Under the pieces are notes generated by a model. It ran no database searches. It was not told the origin of the DNA and was given only the letters and a program-made list of their open reading frames with translations. The position numbers were made by a program, and so were the translations under genes. Source: Paracoccaceae bacterium (GTDB taxonomy: Bacteria; Pseudomonadota; Alphaproteobacteria; Rhodobacterales; Rhodobacteraceae). From it: a stretch of 64,000 nucleotides of DNA. The first letter of the stretch is position 1, and each line of letters starts with the position of its first letter. The stretch is taken from the NCBI GenBank assembly GCA_024742705.1, contig JANSXZ010000002.1:186001-250000 (forward strand), written 5' to 3'. Shown here in pieces: positions 28,327 to 35,658 of the stretch.

Positions 28327-28770
28327 CTAGTCGTCGGCTTCCAGCCGCCGGCGCAGATCGCGCAGGATCGGCAGGGCGGCGCGCACCGCCTCGTCGCCCA
28401 GCGCGCCGACAACCTGGCGGATCATCGGTGTGATCGACAGGATGGCCCGGTCCCGCGCCTGCCGCCCCGCCGGGCTGATCGAAACCAGCTTGCGGCGGGC
28501 GTCGTCCCAATCGGGCCTGACGTGGATGTATCCCGCCCACTCCAGCTTGGCCAGGGTGTTGCTCATCGCCCCCCGCGTGACATGAAAGGTCTTGGCCAAC
28601 TGCGCCGGGGTCCGCTCTTCCCCGGTGAACGCCAGCGCGTTCAGCACCGAAAAATGCGAAATCTCCATCCCCTTGGGCAACACCCGCGAAAGACGGTTCC
28701 GGACCAGTTGATCCGCCGTCAGTATCTCCGAAAAAAGTGTGACGGCCAACGCGCCGGCTTCATCCGTCAT
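28327..28770 (-). CDS. MarR-family transcriptional regulator
   Basis: A 147-aa winged-helix protein. The DNA-binding part reads LNALAFTGEERTPAQLAKTFHVTRGAMSNTLAKLEWAGYIHV, with the wing DWDDARRKLVSISPAGR, the typical MarR D-x-R-D/A-x-R wing. Such regulators usually repress nearby genes and respond to phenolics or oxidants. It starts directly at the stop of the nitrilase-family gene (no gap), so it is the last gene of the comF-grxC-nitrilase-marR operon. What it controls cannot be read here. Confidence 0.88.
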   Translation of the reverse strand: MTDEAGALAVTLFSEILTADQLVRNRLSRVLPKGMEISHFSVLNALAFTGEERTPAQLAKTFHVTRGAMSNTLAKLEWAGYIHVRPDWDDARRKLVSISPAGRQARDRAILSITPMIRQVVGALGDEAVRAALPILRDLRRRLEADD

Positions 28771-29604
28771 TCAGGGCCCGTCGAAATCCCTTGTGTGGCT
28801 CAGCGCGGGCACCCGCGCCCGCGCCTCTCCAACCAAACTAGCGTCCAGATCGAAAATGTGTATCCCCGGATCTGTTCCGGCTTCGGTCAGCACTTCACCC
28901 CAGGGCGCAATCGCCATCGAATGGCCATAGGTACGGCGTGGCCGGCCGCCATCCTCGCGGGGGTGCGTGCCGCATTGCGCCGGCGCCAGAACAAAGCAGC
29001 CGGTCTCGATCGCCCGCGCCCGCAACAGCGTTGCCCAATGCGCTGCACCCGTCACCGGCGAAAACGCCGCCGGAACTGTCAGTACATCCGCCCCCGCCCG
29101 CGCCAGCCGGTGGTAGAGATGCGCGAACCGCACATCATAGCAAACCGTCATGCCGATCCGGGCAAAGCCGGCCGATGCCAGAACCGCGCGGGCGCCCGGC
29201 CGATATCCGTCGGATTCTCGGAACGTTTCTTCCGGTGTCACCGCCACGTCGAACATATGGATCTTGTCATACCAGGCCACGATCGCCCCGTCCGGCCCGA
29301 TCAGGAACGACCGGTTGGCGAACCGCCCATCGGCGTCATCTGTTTTCAACGCAAGCGAGCCGATCAACAGCCAGAGGCCCAGGTCGGCGGCCTGGGCGCG
29401 CAGCGCCGCAAGGGTGATGTCATCCGCCTCGTGCTGCAACACCGCCTGTTGCCGGCTGCGGCTGGTCGATACGCAGTTGGTCACCTCGGGCGTCAGAACG
29501 AAACCGGCGCCCCGCGCCGCCGCTTCGGCGATCAGGTTTTGCGTCACCGGCAGGTTAACCGCCGGATCGTCACCCGAACATAACTGGATCAGTGCGGTTT
29601 TCAT
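28771..29604 (-). CDS. Carbon-nitrogen hydrolase (Nit/omega-amidase branch)
   Basis: A 277-aa nitrilase-superfamily amidase with the Glu-Lys-Cys triad at E40 (TPEVTN), K114 (WYDKIHMFDV) and C155 (VCYDVRF). The sequence around KIHMFDV and TVCYDVRFAHLYHRLARAGAD matches the Nit1/Nit2 group, which repairs deaminated glutathione or acts as omega-amidase. The association with a glutaredoxin immediately upstream (4-nt ATGA overlap) fits the deaminated-glutathione role, but that is inference. The in-frame N-terminal extension overlaps grxC and is not family-like. Confidence 0.88.
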   Translation of the reverse strand: MKTALIQLCSGDDPAVNLPVTQNLIAEAAARGAGFVLTPEVTNCVSTSRSRQQAVLQHEADDITLAALRAQAADLGLWLLIGSLALKTDDADGRFANRSFLIGPDGAIVAWYDKIHMFDVAVTPEETFRESDGYRPGARAVLASAGFARIGMTVCYDVRFAHLYHRLARAGADVLTVPAAFSPVTGAAHWATLLRARAIETGCFVLAPAQCGTHPREDGGRPRRTYGHSMAIAPWGEVLTEAGTDPGIHIFDLDASLVGEARARVPALSHTRDFDGP

Positions 29605-29861
29605 TCCGCCGACAGCAGCGCATCCAGCTTGCCCGCCCGTTCCAGCGCATAAAGATCGTCGCAGCCCCCCACGTGGGTGCCGCCGATGAAAATCTGCGGA
29701 ACGGTGCGGCCGCCGTTGGCGCGCTGGATCATCTCGGGCTTGCGCCCCGGTTCGGCCCAGATGTCGACCTCGGAGAACCCGACGCCCTTTTGCGACAACA
29801 GCCGCTTGGCCGCATGGCAAAAACCGCAGAGCGGCGATGTATAGATTTCGACCTGTTGCAT
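29601..29861 (-). CDS. grxC: Glutaredoxin 3
   Basis: An 86-aa thioredoxin-fold protein that reduces disulfides with glutathione. The active site is C12-G-F-C15 (YTSPLCGFC) in place of the commoner CPYC; both redox cysteines remain. The cis-Pro motif TVPQIFIGGTHVGGCDDL is typical of GrxC. An AAAGGAG ribosome site precedes the ATG at 29861. It lies 34 nt after comF and overlaps the nitrilase start by 4 nt, so it is in a four-gene operon. Confidence 0.94.
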   Translation of the reverse strand: MQQVEIYTSPLCGFCHAAKRLLSQKGVGFSEVDIWAEPGRKPEMIQRANGGRTVPQIFIGGTHVGGCDDLYALERAGKLDALLSAE

Positions 29862-29895
29862 GGCAGGCTCCTTTCGTTCCACGTTTGTCGTGGAT

Positions 29896-30624
29896 TTAGG
29901 CCGGCTTTGCAACGCGCGCCAGTGCCAGCACGAAAACGTCAGCCGCACCGGCGGCCTGGCAGGCGGCGGTACAGGCGCTCAGCGTGGCGCCCGTGGTCAG
30001 GACATCGTCCACCAGAACCACGGCGCGTCCGGCCATCGCGGCGCGCCGCGCGGGATGCGCCCGGATCGCGCCGTCCAGCGCCAGGGCCCTCGCGGCGGTG
30101 TTGCGCCCTTCCAGCGTCGGCGTCATCCGCACCCTCTGCAAAAGGTCGGGACAACAGGCCAGGCCGGTCTCGCGGGCCACCGATTGCGCCAGAAGCGCCG
30201 ATTGGTTGTATCTGCGGCGGATCAACCGCGTCCAGTGCAGCGGAACCGGCGCGATCAGCATGTCATCGCGCAAAAAAGGCGCCCCGGCGCGTGCCATCCA
30301 GAGACCGGCCGGACGCGCGATATCGGCCCGGTCACCATGTTTCAGCGCCAGCACCAGCCGCCGCGCCTGGCCCTCATATGTCAGCGCGGCCCGGCCCTGT
30401 CGCCAGGGGCGCGGGCGGGCCATGCAGTCGTCACATTCGATCCGGTGGCCGTCGGGCTCACCGATCAACGGCACGCCGCAGGCGTCGCAGACCAATCCCC
30501 CGATGAAAGGAGTCTGAGCCCAGCAGGTGCCGCACAGCCCGAAGTCGGTCTCGACCAGCGCGCGGCACCCGAGGCACTGGGGCGGGTACAACAACTGCAC
30601 AAGCGTTTGAAACCTGAAGCCCAT
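29896..30624 (-). CDS. comF: ComF-family phosphoribosyltransferase-like protein
   Basis: A 242-aa ComF homologue. The N-terminus has four Cys pairs expected to bind zinc (CLGC, CGTC, CDAC, CDDC). The C-terminal PRTase fold shows APVPLHWTRLIRRRYNQSALLAQ and the PRPP-type loop VVLVDDVLTTGAT. In naturally competent bacteria ComF helps take up DNA; in others it is conserved without a known role. The start MGFRFQTLV at 30624 leaves a 17-nt divergent gap to the methyltransferase gene. It heads the comF-grxC-nitrilase-marR operon. Confidence 0.9.
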   Translation of the reverse strand: MGFRFQTLVQLLYPPQCLGCRALVETDFGLCGTCWAQTPFIGGLVCDACGVPLIGEPDGHRIECDDCMARPRPWRQGRAALTYEGQARRLVLALKHGDRADIARPAGLWMARAGAPFLRDDMLIAPVPLHWTRLIRRRYNQSALLAQSVARETGLACCPDLLQRVRMTPTLEGRNTAARALALDGAIRAHPARRAAMAGRAVVLVDDVLTTGATLSACTAACQAAGAADVFVLALARVAKPA

Positions 30625-30641
30625 TGACCTATCTACGTGGC

Positions 30642-31457
30642 ATGAACGCCGCCCCCGCCCTGTTTGACCGTTCGGCCCTGTCCCGCAACCGTGCCCGCGC
30701 CGGGCACGACCCTTTTCTGCACCGGCTTGCGGTGGACGAGGTCGAGGATCGTCTGACAATGGTTAACAGGACGTTTACGTCGATGGCCGTGGTCACGCCC
30801 TTCGCCGGCCTTTGGACCTCGCGCTTTGCCGATGCCGTCTGCGTGCCCGACGATGAAACCCTCGGGCTTGGCGTCGGTGAACACGATCTGGTGGTGCATG
30901 CGATGGCGCTGCACTGGGCCAACGATCCGGTTGGCCAACTTATTCAATGCTGCCGCGCGCTGCGGCCCGATGGCCTTTTGCTGGCCATATGTCTGGGCGG
31001 CCAGACCCTGACGGAGTTGCGGCAGGCGCTATCGCAGGCGGAAATCGCGGAAACCGGCGGGCTGTCACCGCGCATTGCGCCAATGGGCGAAATCCGCGAC
31101 CTCGGCGGGCTTTTGCAGCGCGCCGGGCTGGCGTTGCCGGTGGCCGACAGCGTGGTGATCACGGCGGAATACCACGACCTGCTGCACCTGATGCGCGACC
31201 TGCGCGCGATGGGAGAAACCAACGCTCTCAGCGAACGGCTGCGCCGGCCCACCCGCCGCGCGGTGATCGCACGGGCCGCGGCGCTCTATGATGCCGGGTT
31301 CCGCACACCCCGCGGCACCCTTCCCGCCAGCTTTGAAATCGTCACCCTGACAGGTTGGGCACCAGCCGATTCACAGCCCCGGCCGCTGCGGCCAGGTTCG
31401 GCGCAGCAACGCCTGGCCGACGCGCTGGCGACACAAGAATCCCGCTTGCAAGATTGA
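30642..31457 (+). CDS. SAM-dependent methyltransferase, NDUFAF5/BioC-like
   Basis: A 271-aa class I methyltransferase. The N-terminus LFDRSALSRNRARAG and the segments DLVVHAMALHWANDP and LRPDGLLLAICLGG resemble the NDUFAF5 family (a hydroxylase/assembly factor of complex I) and BioC. The usual glycine-rich SAM motif is weak, as in that branch. The ATG at 30642 has only a poor ribosome site; an in-frame TTG at 30624 is an alternative. The divergent comF start is 17 nt away, so promoters overlap coding sequence. Function in complex I biogenesis is possible but not shown. Confidence 0.78.
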   Translation: MNAAPALFDRSALSRNRARAGHDPFLHRLAVDEVEDRLTMVNRTFTSMAVVTPFAGLWTSRFADAVCVPDDETLGLGVGEHDLVVHAMALHWANDPVGQLIQCCRALRPDGLLLAICLGGQTLTELRQALSQAEIAETGGLSPRIAPMGEIRDLGGLLQRAGLALPVADSVVITAEYHDLLHLMRDLRAMGETNALSERLRRPTRRAVIARAAALYDAGFRTPRGTLPASFEIVTLTGWAPADSQPRPLRPGSAQQRLADALATQESRLQD

Positions 31458-31461
31458 CCTG

Positions 31462-31475
31462 AACGGAAATCCGTT
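31462..31475. promoter_or_regulatory. Inverted repeat in the hemH leader, possible operator
   Basis: AACGGA-AA-TCCGTT is a perfect 6-bp inverted repeat. It lies between a TTGACC (31454-31459) and a TATCTC (31476-31481) that could form a promoter with 16-nt spacing, about 30 nt before the hemH start. The placement suits a repressor site; no binding protein can be named. Confidence 0.35.
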
Positions 31476-31509
31476 TATCTCAGCCCAAATCATGTAAAAT
31501 CGGGAAGCA

Positions 31510-32574
31510 ATGATGCTGGATACCACAAAGAAAGCCACATGCCCTGTTCATGCTCCGGAAGATCATCCGCCGGTGCCTGGTCAGAAGGTTGGCATTCTGC
31601 TGGCCAATCTCGGCACGCCTGACAACTACGACTATTGGTCGATGCGCCGATACCTGAACGAATTCCTGTCGGATAAACGGGTTATCGACTACTCTGCCTG
31701 GGTCTGGCAGCCGCTTTTGCAGCTTATCATCCTGTCCAAACGGCCCTTCAGCTCGGGTGCGGCGTATAAATCCATCTGGAACGAAGAGGCCGATGAAAGC
31801 CCTCTGATGACCATCACGAAACAGCAGGCGGCCAAGCTGACCCAGACGATGGCGAATCGTTATGGCGATCAGGTGATGGTGGATTTCTGCATGCGCTACG
31901 GCAACCCTTCGACACAATCGAAGGTGCGCGCGATGGTCGAGGCCGGTTGCCAGAAGATCCTGTTCTTCCCGCTATATCCGCATTACGCCGGCGCCACTTC
32001 GGCCACCGCCAACGATCAGTTCTTTCGCGCACTGATGCAGGAAAAATGGCAGCCGACGACGCGCACCGTCGAACCCTACTTCGAACATCCGCTATACATC
32101 GAGGCGCTGGCCCAGTCCATCGAACGTGCCTATGCCGGGCTGGACAAGCGGCCCGACATTCTGGTGTGTTCCTATCACGGTGTGCCGATCCGCTATCTGA
32201 TGGAGGGCGACCCCTATCATTGCCAATGTCAGAAAACCACGCGCCTGCTGAAGGAACGTCTGGGTTGGGCCGATACCGAAATCGTGACCACCTTCCAGTC
32301 GAAGTTCGGACCCGAGGAGTGGCTGAAACCCTACACCGTGGAAGAGGTGGCGCGGTTGGCCGGAGCCGGCAAGAAAAACATCGCCGTCTGCGCACCGGCG
32401 TTTTCGGCGGACTGCATCGAAACGCTGGAAGAGATCAACGAAGAGATCAAGGAGAGCTTCGAGGAAGCCGGCGGCGAAACCTTCACCTACATTCCCTGCC
32501 TCAACGACGACGATGCCCACATCAAGGCGCTGGGCGCGGTGATCGAAACGAACCTGCGCGGCTGGATCGACTGA
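31510..32574 (+). CDS. hemH: Ferrochelatase
   Basis: HemH inserts Fe(II) into protoporphyrin IX, the last step of haem synthesis, at the inner membrane. The 354-aa protein has LLANLGTPDNYDYWSMRRYL at the start, FPLYPHYAGAT, and the catalytic His223 in CSYHGVPIRYLMEGDPYHCQC, then CAPAFSADCIETLEEI with the conserved Glu. Two ATGs are adjacent (31510 and 31513); GGGAAG is better spaced for the second, so the protein may be one residue shorter. A strong terminator follows 27 nt after the stop. Confidence 0.97.
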   Translation: MMLDTTKKATCPVHAPEDHPPVPGQKVGILLANLGTPDNYDYWSMRRYLNEFLSDKRVIDYSAWVWQPLLQLIILSKRPFSSGAAYKSIWNEEADESPLMTITKQQAAKLTQTMANRYGDQVMVDFCMRYGNPSTQSKVRAMVEAGCQKILFFPLYPHYAGATSATANDQFFRALMQEKWQPTTRTVEPYFEHPLYIEALAQSIERAYAGLDKRPDILVCSYHGVPIRYLMEGDPYHCQCQKTTRLLKERLGWADTEIVTTFQSKFGPEEWLKPYTVEEVARLAGAGKKNIAVCAPAFSADCIETLEEINEEIKESFEEAGGETFTYIPCLNDDDAHIKALGAVIETNLRGWID

Positions 32575-32600
32575 TTTCGCGATACGCGGCGATACTCGGG

Positions 32601-32646
32601 CACAAAAAAAAGACGGTGGTTTTGCCACCGTCTTTCTTTTTTGTCC
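32601..32646. terminator. Bidirectional terminator between hemH and a small membrane-protein gene
   Basis: AAAGACGGTGG (32609-32619) and CCACCGTCTTT (32625-32635) form a perfect 11-bp stem around TTTTG. A run of A precedes and a run of T follows, so it stops both the hemH transcript and the facing small gene. Confidence 0.9.
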
Positions 32647-32665
32647 TGACGGACCGACCGAAAAA

Positions 32666-32848
32666 TCAGTCGGAAGCGACAGCAGCAGCCACGATGACGA
32701 GCAGCAGCAGCGGCAGCAGGATACCTGCGGACGAGCCGGTTGCTTCTTCAACGATCACAGGTGCTTCAACGATCGGCTCTGCCAGGTTGCCGGCATATGC
32801 AGTCGAAGCAGCGCCAGCCAGGGCAGCGGCGAGAACGAGTTTCTTCAT
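32666..32848 (-). CDS. Small secreted or membrane protein of 60 aa, unknown function
   Basis: The frame starts at an ATG with a perfect GGAGG 5 nt upstream. The product has a signal peptide (residues 1-19, ending AYA), a short acidic and proline-containing stretch (LAEPIVEAPVIVEEA), and a C-terminal hydrophobic helix at about 42-58 ending in VASD. The mature protein would be about 40 aa, mostly one membrane helix with the acidic part in the periplasm. TTGCAA and TATCAA with 18-nt spacing lie some 70 nt upstream as a possible promoter. No family can be named from sequence alone. Confidence 0.75.
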   Translation of the reverse strand: MKKLVLAAALAGAASTAYAGNLAEPIVEAPVIVEEATGSSAGILLPLLLLVIVAAAVASD

Positions 32849-32986
32849 GTTAACCTCCAGAATTCGCGCGGACCGGAGCACGGACCACGCACCCAAGACT
32901 TTCCTCGTGAATTTTTGATATGCTGCAATCAGGGTAAATTGCAAACGCTTGTTTTCGGATCGGGCCGCGCGCCCGCCGCAATGTCG

Positions 32987-33589
32987 TCAAATTAGCAACA
33001 CCTGAGTGCCAACCCGTGTGCGTGCGAACAGTTCGGCGATGTGTTCGTTGTAAAGGCCGATGCAACCGTTCGAAGATTGCCGCCCGATCTTGCGCGTATC
33101 GTGGGTTCCGTGGATGCGATAATATTTCCAACTCAGATACAATGCGTGCGTTCCAAGCGGATTGTCCGGCCCCGGACCCACATAGGCAGGCCATTCGGGG
33201 TTCCGTTCCAGCATACGCGGGGTCGGGCTCCAGCTTGGGCCTTCCACCTTGCGGACGACGCGGGTGCGTCCGCGCCGCGTCATCTCTTCGGTCAACGGCA
33301 CGCTGGACGGATACAGCAGATATTCACCGTCATCTGCCCAGAAATGCAGCGCCCGCGACGTGACATCGACCAGAATCGCACCGTTGCGCAGCGAATTGAA
33401 ATAGGGTTTCCAGTCCTTTGACCGAAAGCTTGAGATATTCCGGCGCACCGCCGCTTCTTCCGTGTCGCGCTCGGTCTGGACCTCACCAAAGGGCGATGGA
33501 TCGCGGGCCAGGGCGGGAGTGCCGATAAAAGCCGCCCCTGTCGCCAGAAAAGCCCGCCGCGACGGGGGTTTGCCGGAAAAATGTGCCAT
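32987..33589 (-). CDS. Exported YkuD-domain L,D-transpeptidase
   Basis: A 200-aa protein with a twin-arginine type signal (PSRRAFLATGAAFIGTPALA) and a C-terminal YkuD domain. The catalytic motif is H160 (RIHGTHDT) followed by SSNGCIGLYN with the nucleophile Cys176. L,D-transpeptidases form 3-3 crosslinks in peptidoglycan or attach proteins to it. The residue after CI is Gly where many have Arg. The start MAHFSGKPPSRR at 33589 is used; seven further in-frame codons upstream have no ribosome site. A CAP-domain lipoprotein gene is divergent upstream, with a second YkuD gene beyond it. Confidence 0.9.
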   Translation of the reverse strand: MAHFSGKPPSRRAFLATGAAFIGTPALARDPSPFGEVQTERDTEEAAVRRNISSFRSKDWKPYFNSLRNGAILVDVTSRALHFWADDGEYLLYPSSVPLTEEMTRRGRTRVVRKVEGPSWSPTPRMLERNPEWPAYVGPGPDNPLGTHALYLSWKYYRIHGTHDTRKIGRQSSNGCIGLYNEHIAELFARTRVGTQVLLI

Positions 33590-33760
33590 GTGATCGCCTC
33601 CTGCGCACAAAGATCGTCGGTTTTACGGTCGCACAGTATGGTGGCAAAGCCGCAGTCGCAAATCAAACCGGCGTTTTGGCGCGCATCTTCGGGTTTGTGG
33701 GTTTGAAACGCATCGCCTGGCGCGGTATGAGCGTTAAACGTTAACTAAGGTGCTTCCATC

Positions 33761-34273
33761 ATGCGCATTTTGTCGATGCTATCGGTTCTGTTGCTGGTCC
33801 TTGCGGCCTGTACCGCCCCTGCGCCGACGCGGCAGTTGGGCGCCGATGGCCGCCCTCTGCCCCAGCTTTACCGCATCCGCCCGGCGGATACGGCCAAACT
33901 TCAGTTCCGCATGCTGGATTCGGTCAACGCCCTGCGCCAGGCTTCGGGAGGCGCGGCGGTGCAGCTCGATCCCCGCCTGAACGCCGCCGCCGCCACCCAT
34001 TCGCGCGATATGTCTGTGCAGAACCGGCCCTGGCACTTCGGGTCCGACGGATCCTCGCCAATCGATCGGGTGCGGCGGGTGGGATACACCGGCGAGATGC
34101 TGGGCGAGGTGATCTCGGAAACCTACGAGACCGAACTGGAAACCCTTGCCGCTTGGATGGACACGCCGGGCAGCCGCCAGGTGATACTTGACCCGCGCGC
34201 GGTGAACATGGGGTTTGCGTGGTTTCAGGAATCCAACGGCAAGATCTGGTGGACGATGATTCTGGGAAGCTGA
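33761..34273 (+). CDS. CAP/SCP-domain lipoprotein
   Basis: A 170-aa protein with a lipoprotein signal (MRILSMLSVLLLVLAACTAP; lipobox LAAC, Cys17) and a CAP (SCP/PR-1/YkwD) domain from about 45: MLDSVNALRQASG, LDPRLNAAAATHSRDM and GEMLGEVISETYET, with the late conserved WW-TMILG. Bacterial CAP proteins are envelope proteins with uncertain biochemistry. It lies between two convergent or divergent YkuD genes, suggesting a cell-wall role. A GTTAA-ACG-TTAAC inverted repeat lies 16 nt before the start at 33733-33745. Confidence 0.88.
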   Translation: MRILSMLSVLLLVLAACTAPAPTRQLGADGRPLPQLYRIRPADTAKLQFRMLDSVNALRQASGGAAVQLDPRLNAAAATHSRDMSVQNRPWHFGSDGSSPIDRVRRVGYTGEMLGEVISETYETELETLAAWMDTPGSRQVILDPRAVNMGFAWFQESNGKIWWTMILGS

Positions 34274-34294
34274 CCGGCGCGGGCAGTCCGGGGT

Positions 34295-34792
34295 TCAGGC
34301 GCGTATGGTGATCAGGGTGCCGGTTTCGACCATCGCCCAGATCTGCTCCATCTCGTGATTGTGCACGGCGATGCAGCCCAACGTCCAGTCCGGCTTTTTC
34401 ATGGTTTTACCGTTTGGATGGCCGTGGATGAAGATATCGCCGCCCGGATCCTTGCCGTGGGCCGCGGCAAAGGCCCGGTCATGCCAATTGGGATAGGATA
34501 TGCCCAGCGACAGGTGAAAACGGCTGTTTGGATTGCGCCGGTCGATCACATAGGTGCCTTCGGGGGTCTTGCCGTCGCCTTCGAACCGCTTGTGACCCTC
34601 TGGTTCGAACCCCAGATCGAAATTGTACTTCGCGACGATATCCTCCTGATGCAGGAGATACATGCGCCGCGGTGCCTTGTTCACCACCACCGAGGTGATG
34701 CGCGGGCCGTTATACTGAAATACACCACCGGAACTGCACGCGCCCAGCGCCAGGGCCGCCGCCGCGAGGGTGCCGAATTCTCTGCGTTTCAT
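34295..34792 (-). CDS. Lipoprotein with YkuD domain (YafK/DpaA-like branch)
   Basis: A 165-aa protein. The start at 34792 (MKRREFGTLAAAALALGAC) is preferred to ATG 34798 because GAGG lies 7 nt upstream. It has a lipobox LGAC and a YkuD domain with HGHPNGKTM (His123) and DWTLGCIAVHNHEM with Cys140. The usual SxGC-x-R is TLGCIA here: Ser becomes Thr and the Arg is absent. A similar Arg-less GC-x-A ending occurs in YafK/DpaA-type enzymes, which cut rather than make crosslinks, so an amidase-like activity is possible. That is inference. It is convergent with the CAP gene. Confidence 0.85.
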   Translation of the reverse strand: MKRREFGTLAAAALALGACSSGGVFQYNGPRITSVVVNKAPRRMYLLHQEDIVAKYNFDLGFEPEGHKRFEGDGKTPEGTYVIDRRNPNSRFHLSLGISYPNWHDRAFAAAHGKDPGGDIFIHGHPNGKTMKKPDWTLGCIAVHNHEMEQIWAMVETGTLITIRA

Positions 34793-34868
34793 TGCCATGC
34801 CTCGTTTCGTTTTTTGCCTATGGGGTACACCACAGGCGAAGCACGGCAAAACAAAAACGACAGCAGGG

Positions 34869-35642
34869 TTAGCGATCTTTGCTCAAACGATCCTCGATGG
34901 CCTGAAGACGGGCAAGAACCTCGTCGCGGTAGGCATCGGTGCGCTCGCCGTCCTCGGCGCTGTGGGCATCTTGCATCGAATTGACGATCAGACCGACCAG
35001 AAGGTTCACCACCGCGAAGGTCGTCACCATGATGAACGGCACAAAGAACATCCAGGCGTAGGGGTACACCTCCATGACCGGGCGGACGATGCCCATCGAC
35101 CAGCTTTCCAGTGTCATGATCTGGAACAGCGTATAGGCCGAACGGCCCAGATCGCCGAACCATTCCGGAAAGCTGGCGCTGAACAGCTTGGTCGCCATCA
35201 CCGCGCCGATATAGAAGATGATCGCCATCAAAAGGAACACGCTGCCCATGCCCGGCAGGGCGGTCACAAAGCCTTCGACCACGCGGCGCAGGCTGGGCGC
35301 CACGGATATCACCCGCAACACCCGCAGGATCCGCATTGCCCGCAGCACCGAGAGGCCCTGCGCCGCCGGCACCAGCGCAATGCCGACCACGACGAAATCG
35401 AAGATGTTCCATCCGTTGCGGAAGAACCGGTGCCCATAAGCGACAAGCTTCAGCACGATTTCGGTTACAAAGACCGCAAGGCACACGCTGTCCAGCGTCA
35501 CGATCAGATCGCCGGCGGCCGCCATCGCCCGTGGCGAGGTTTCAAGGCCCAGTAGAACCGCGTTGATCATGATGACGCCCACGATCACATTGCTGACCCA
35601 TGCCTGTTCCAGCCACCGCGCCAGGCCTTTGCGAAACTCCAT
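34869..35642 (-). CDS. Bacterial voltage-gated sodium channel (NavBac type)
   Basis: A 257-aa single-domain channel subunit, expected to form a tetramer. Six transmembrane segments are visible; S4 (about 97-118, LSVLRAMRILRVLRVI) carries arginines at 101, 104, 107 and 110, every third residue. The pore loop has the selectivity filter TLESWSM at 177-183, exactly the motif of bacterial Na+ channels. A short cytoplasmic C-terminal helix (about 230-257) can form the tetramer bundle. The start MEFRKGLARW at 35642 is chosen because the upstream in-frame residues are not channel-like. It follows the rRNA methyltransferase gene by 16 nt. Confidence 0.94.
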   Translation of the reverse strand: MEFRKGLARWLEQAWVSNVIVGVIMINAVLLGLETSPRAMAAAGDLIVTLDSVCLAVFVTEIVLKLVAYGHRFFRNGWNIFDFVVVGIALVPAAQGLSVLRAMRILRVLRVISVAPSLRRVVEGFVTALPGMGSVFLLMAIIFYIGAVMATKLFSASFPEWFGDLGRSAYTLFQIMTLESWSMGIVRPVMEVYPYAWMFFVPFIMVTTFAVVNLLVGLIVNSMQDAHSAEDGERTDAYRDEVLARLQAIEDRLSKDR

Positions 35643-35658
35643 TCTCGGTACCTTTCCC

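Noticed and set aside
33733-33745. GTTAA-ACG-TTAAC inverted repeat upstream of the CAP gene
   Set aside because: Only 5-bp arms of A/T-rich sequence in a non-coding gap; chance is a fair explanation. It is mentioned in the gene entry.
34604-34621. GGTTCGAACCCC, like a tRNA T-loop
   Set aside because: It lies in the YkuD coding sequence and no acceptor stem or anticodon arm can be formed around it.
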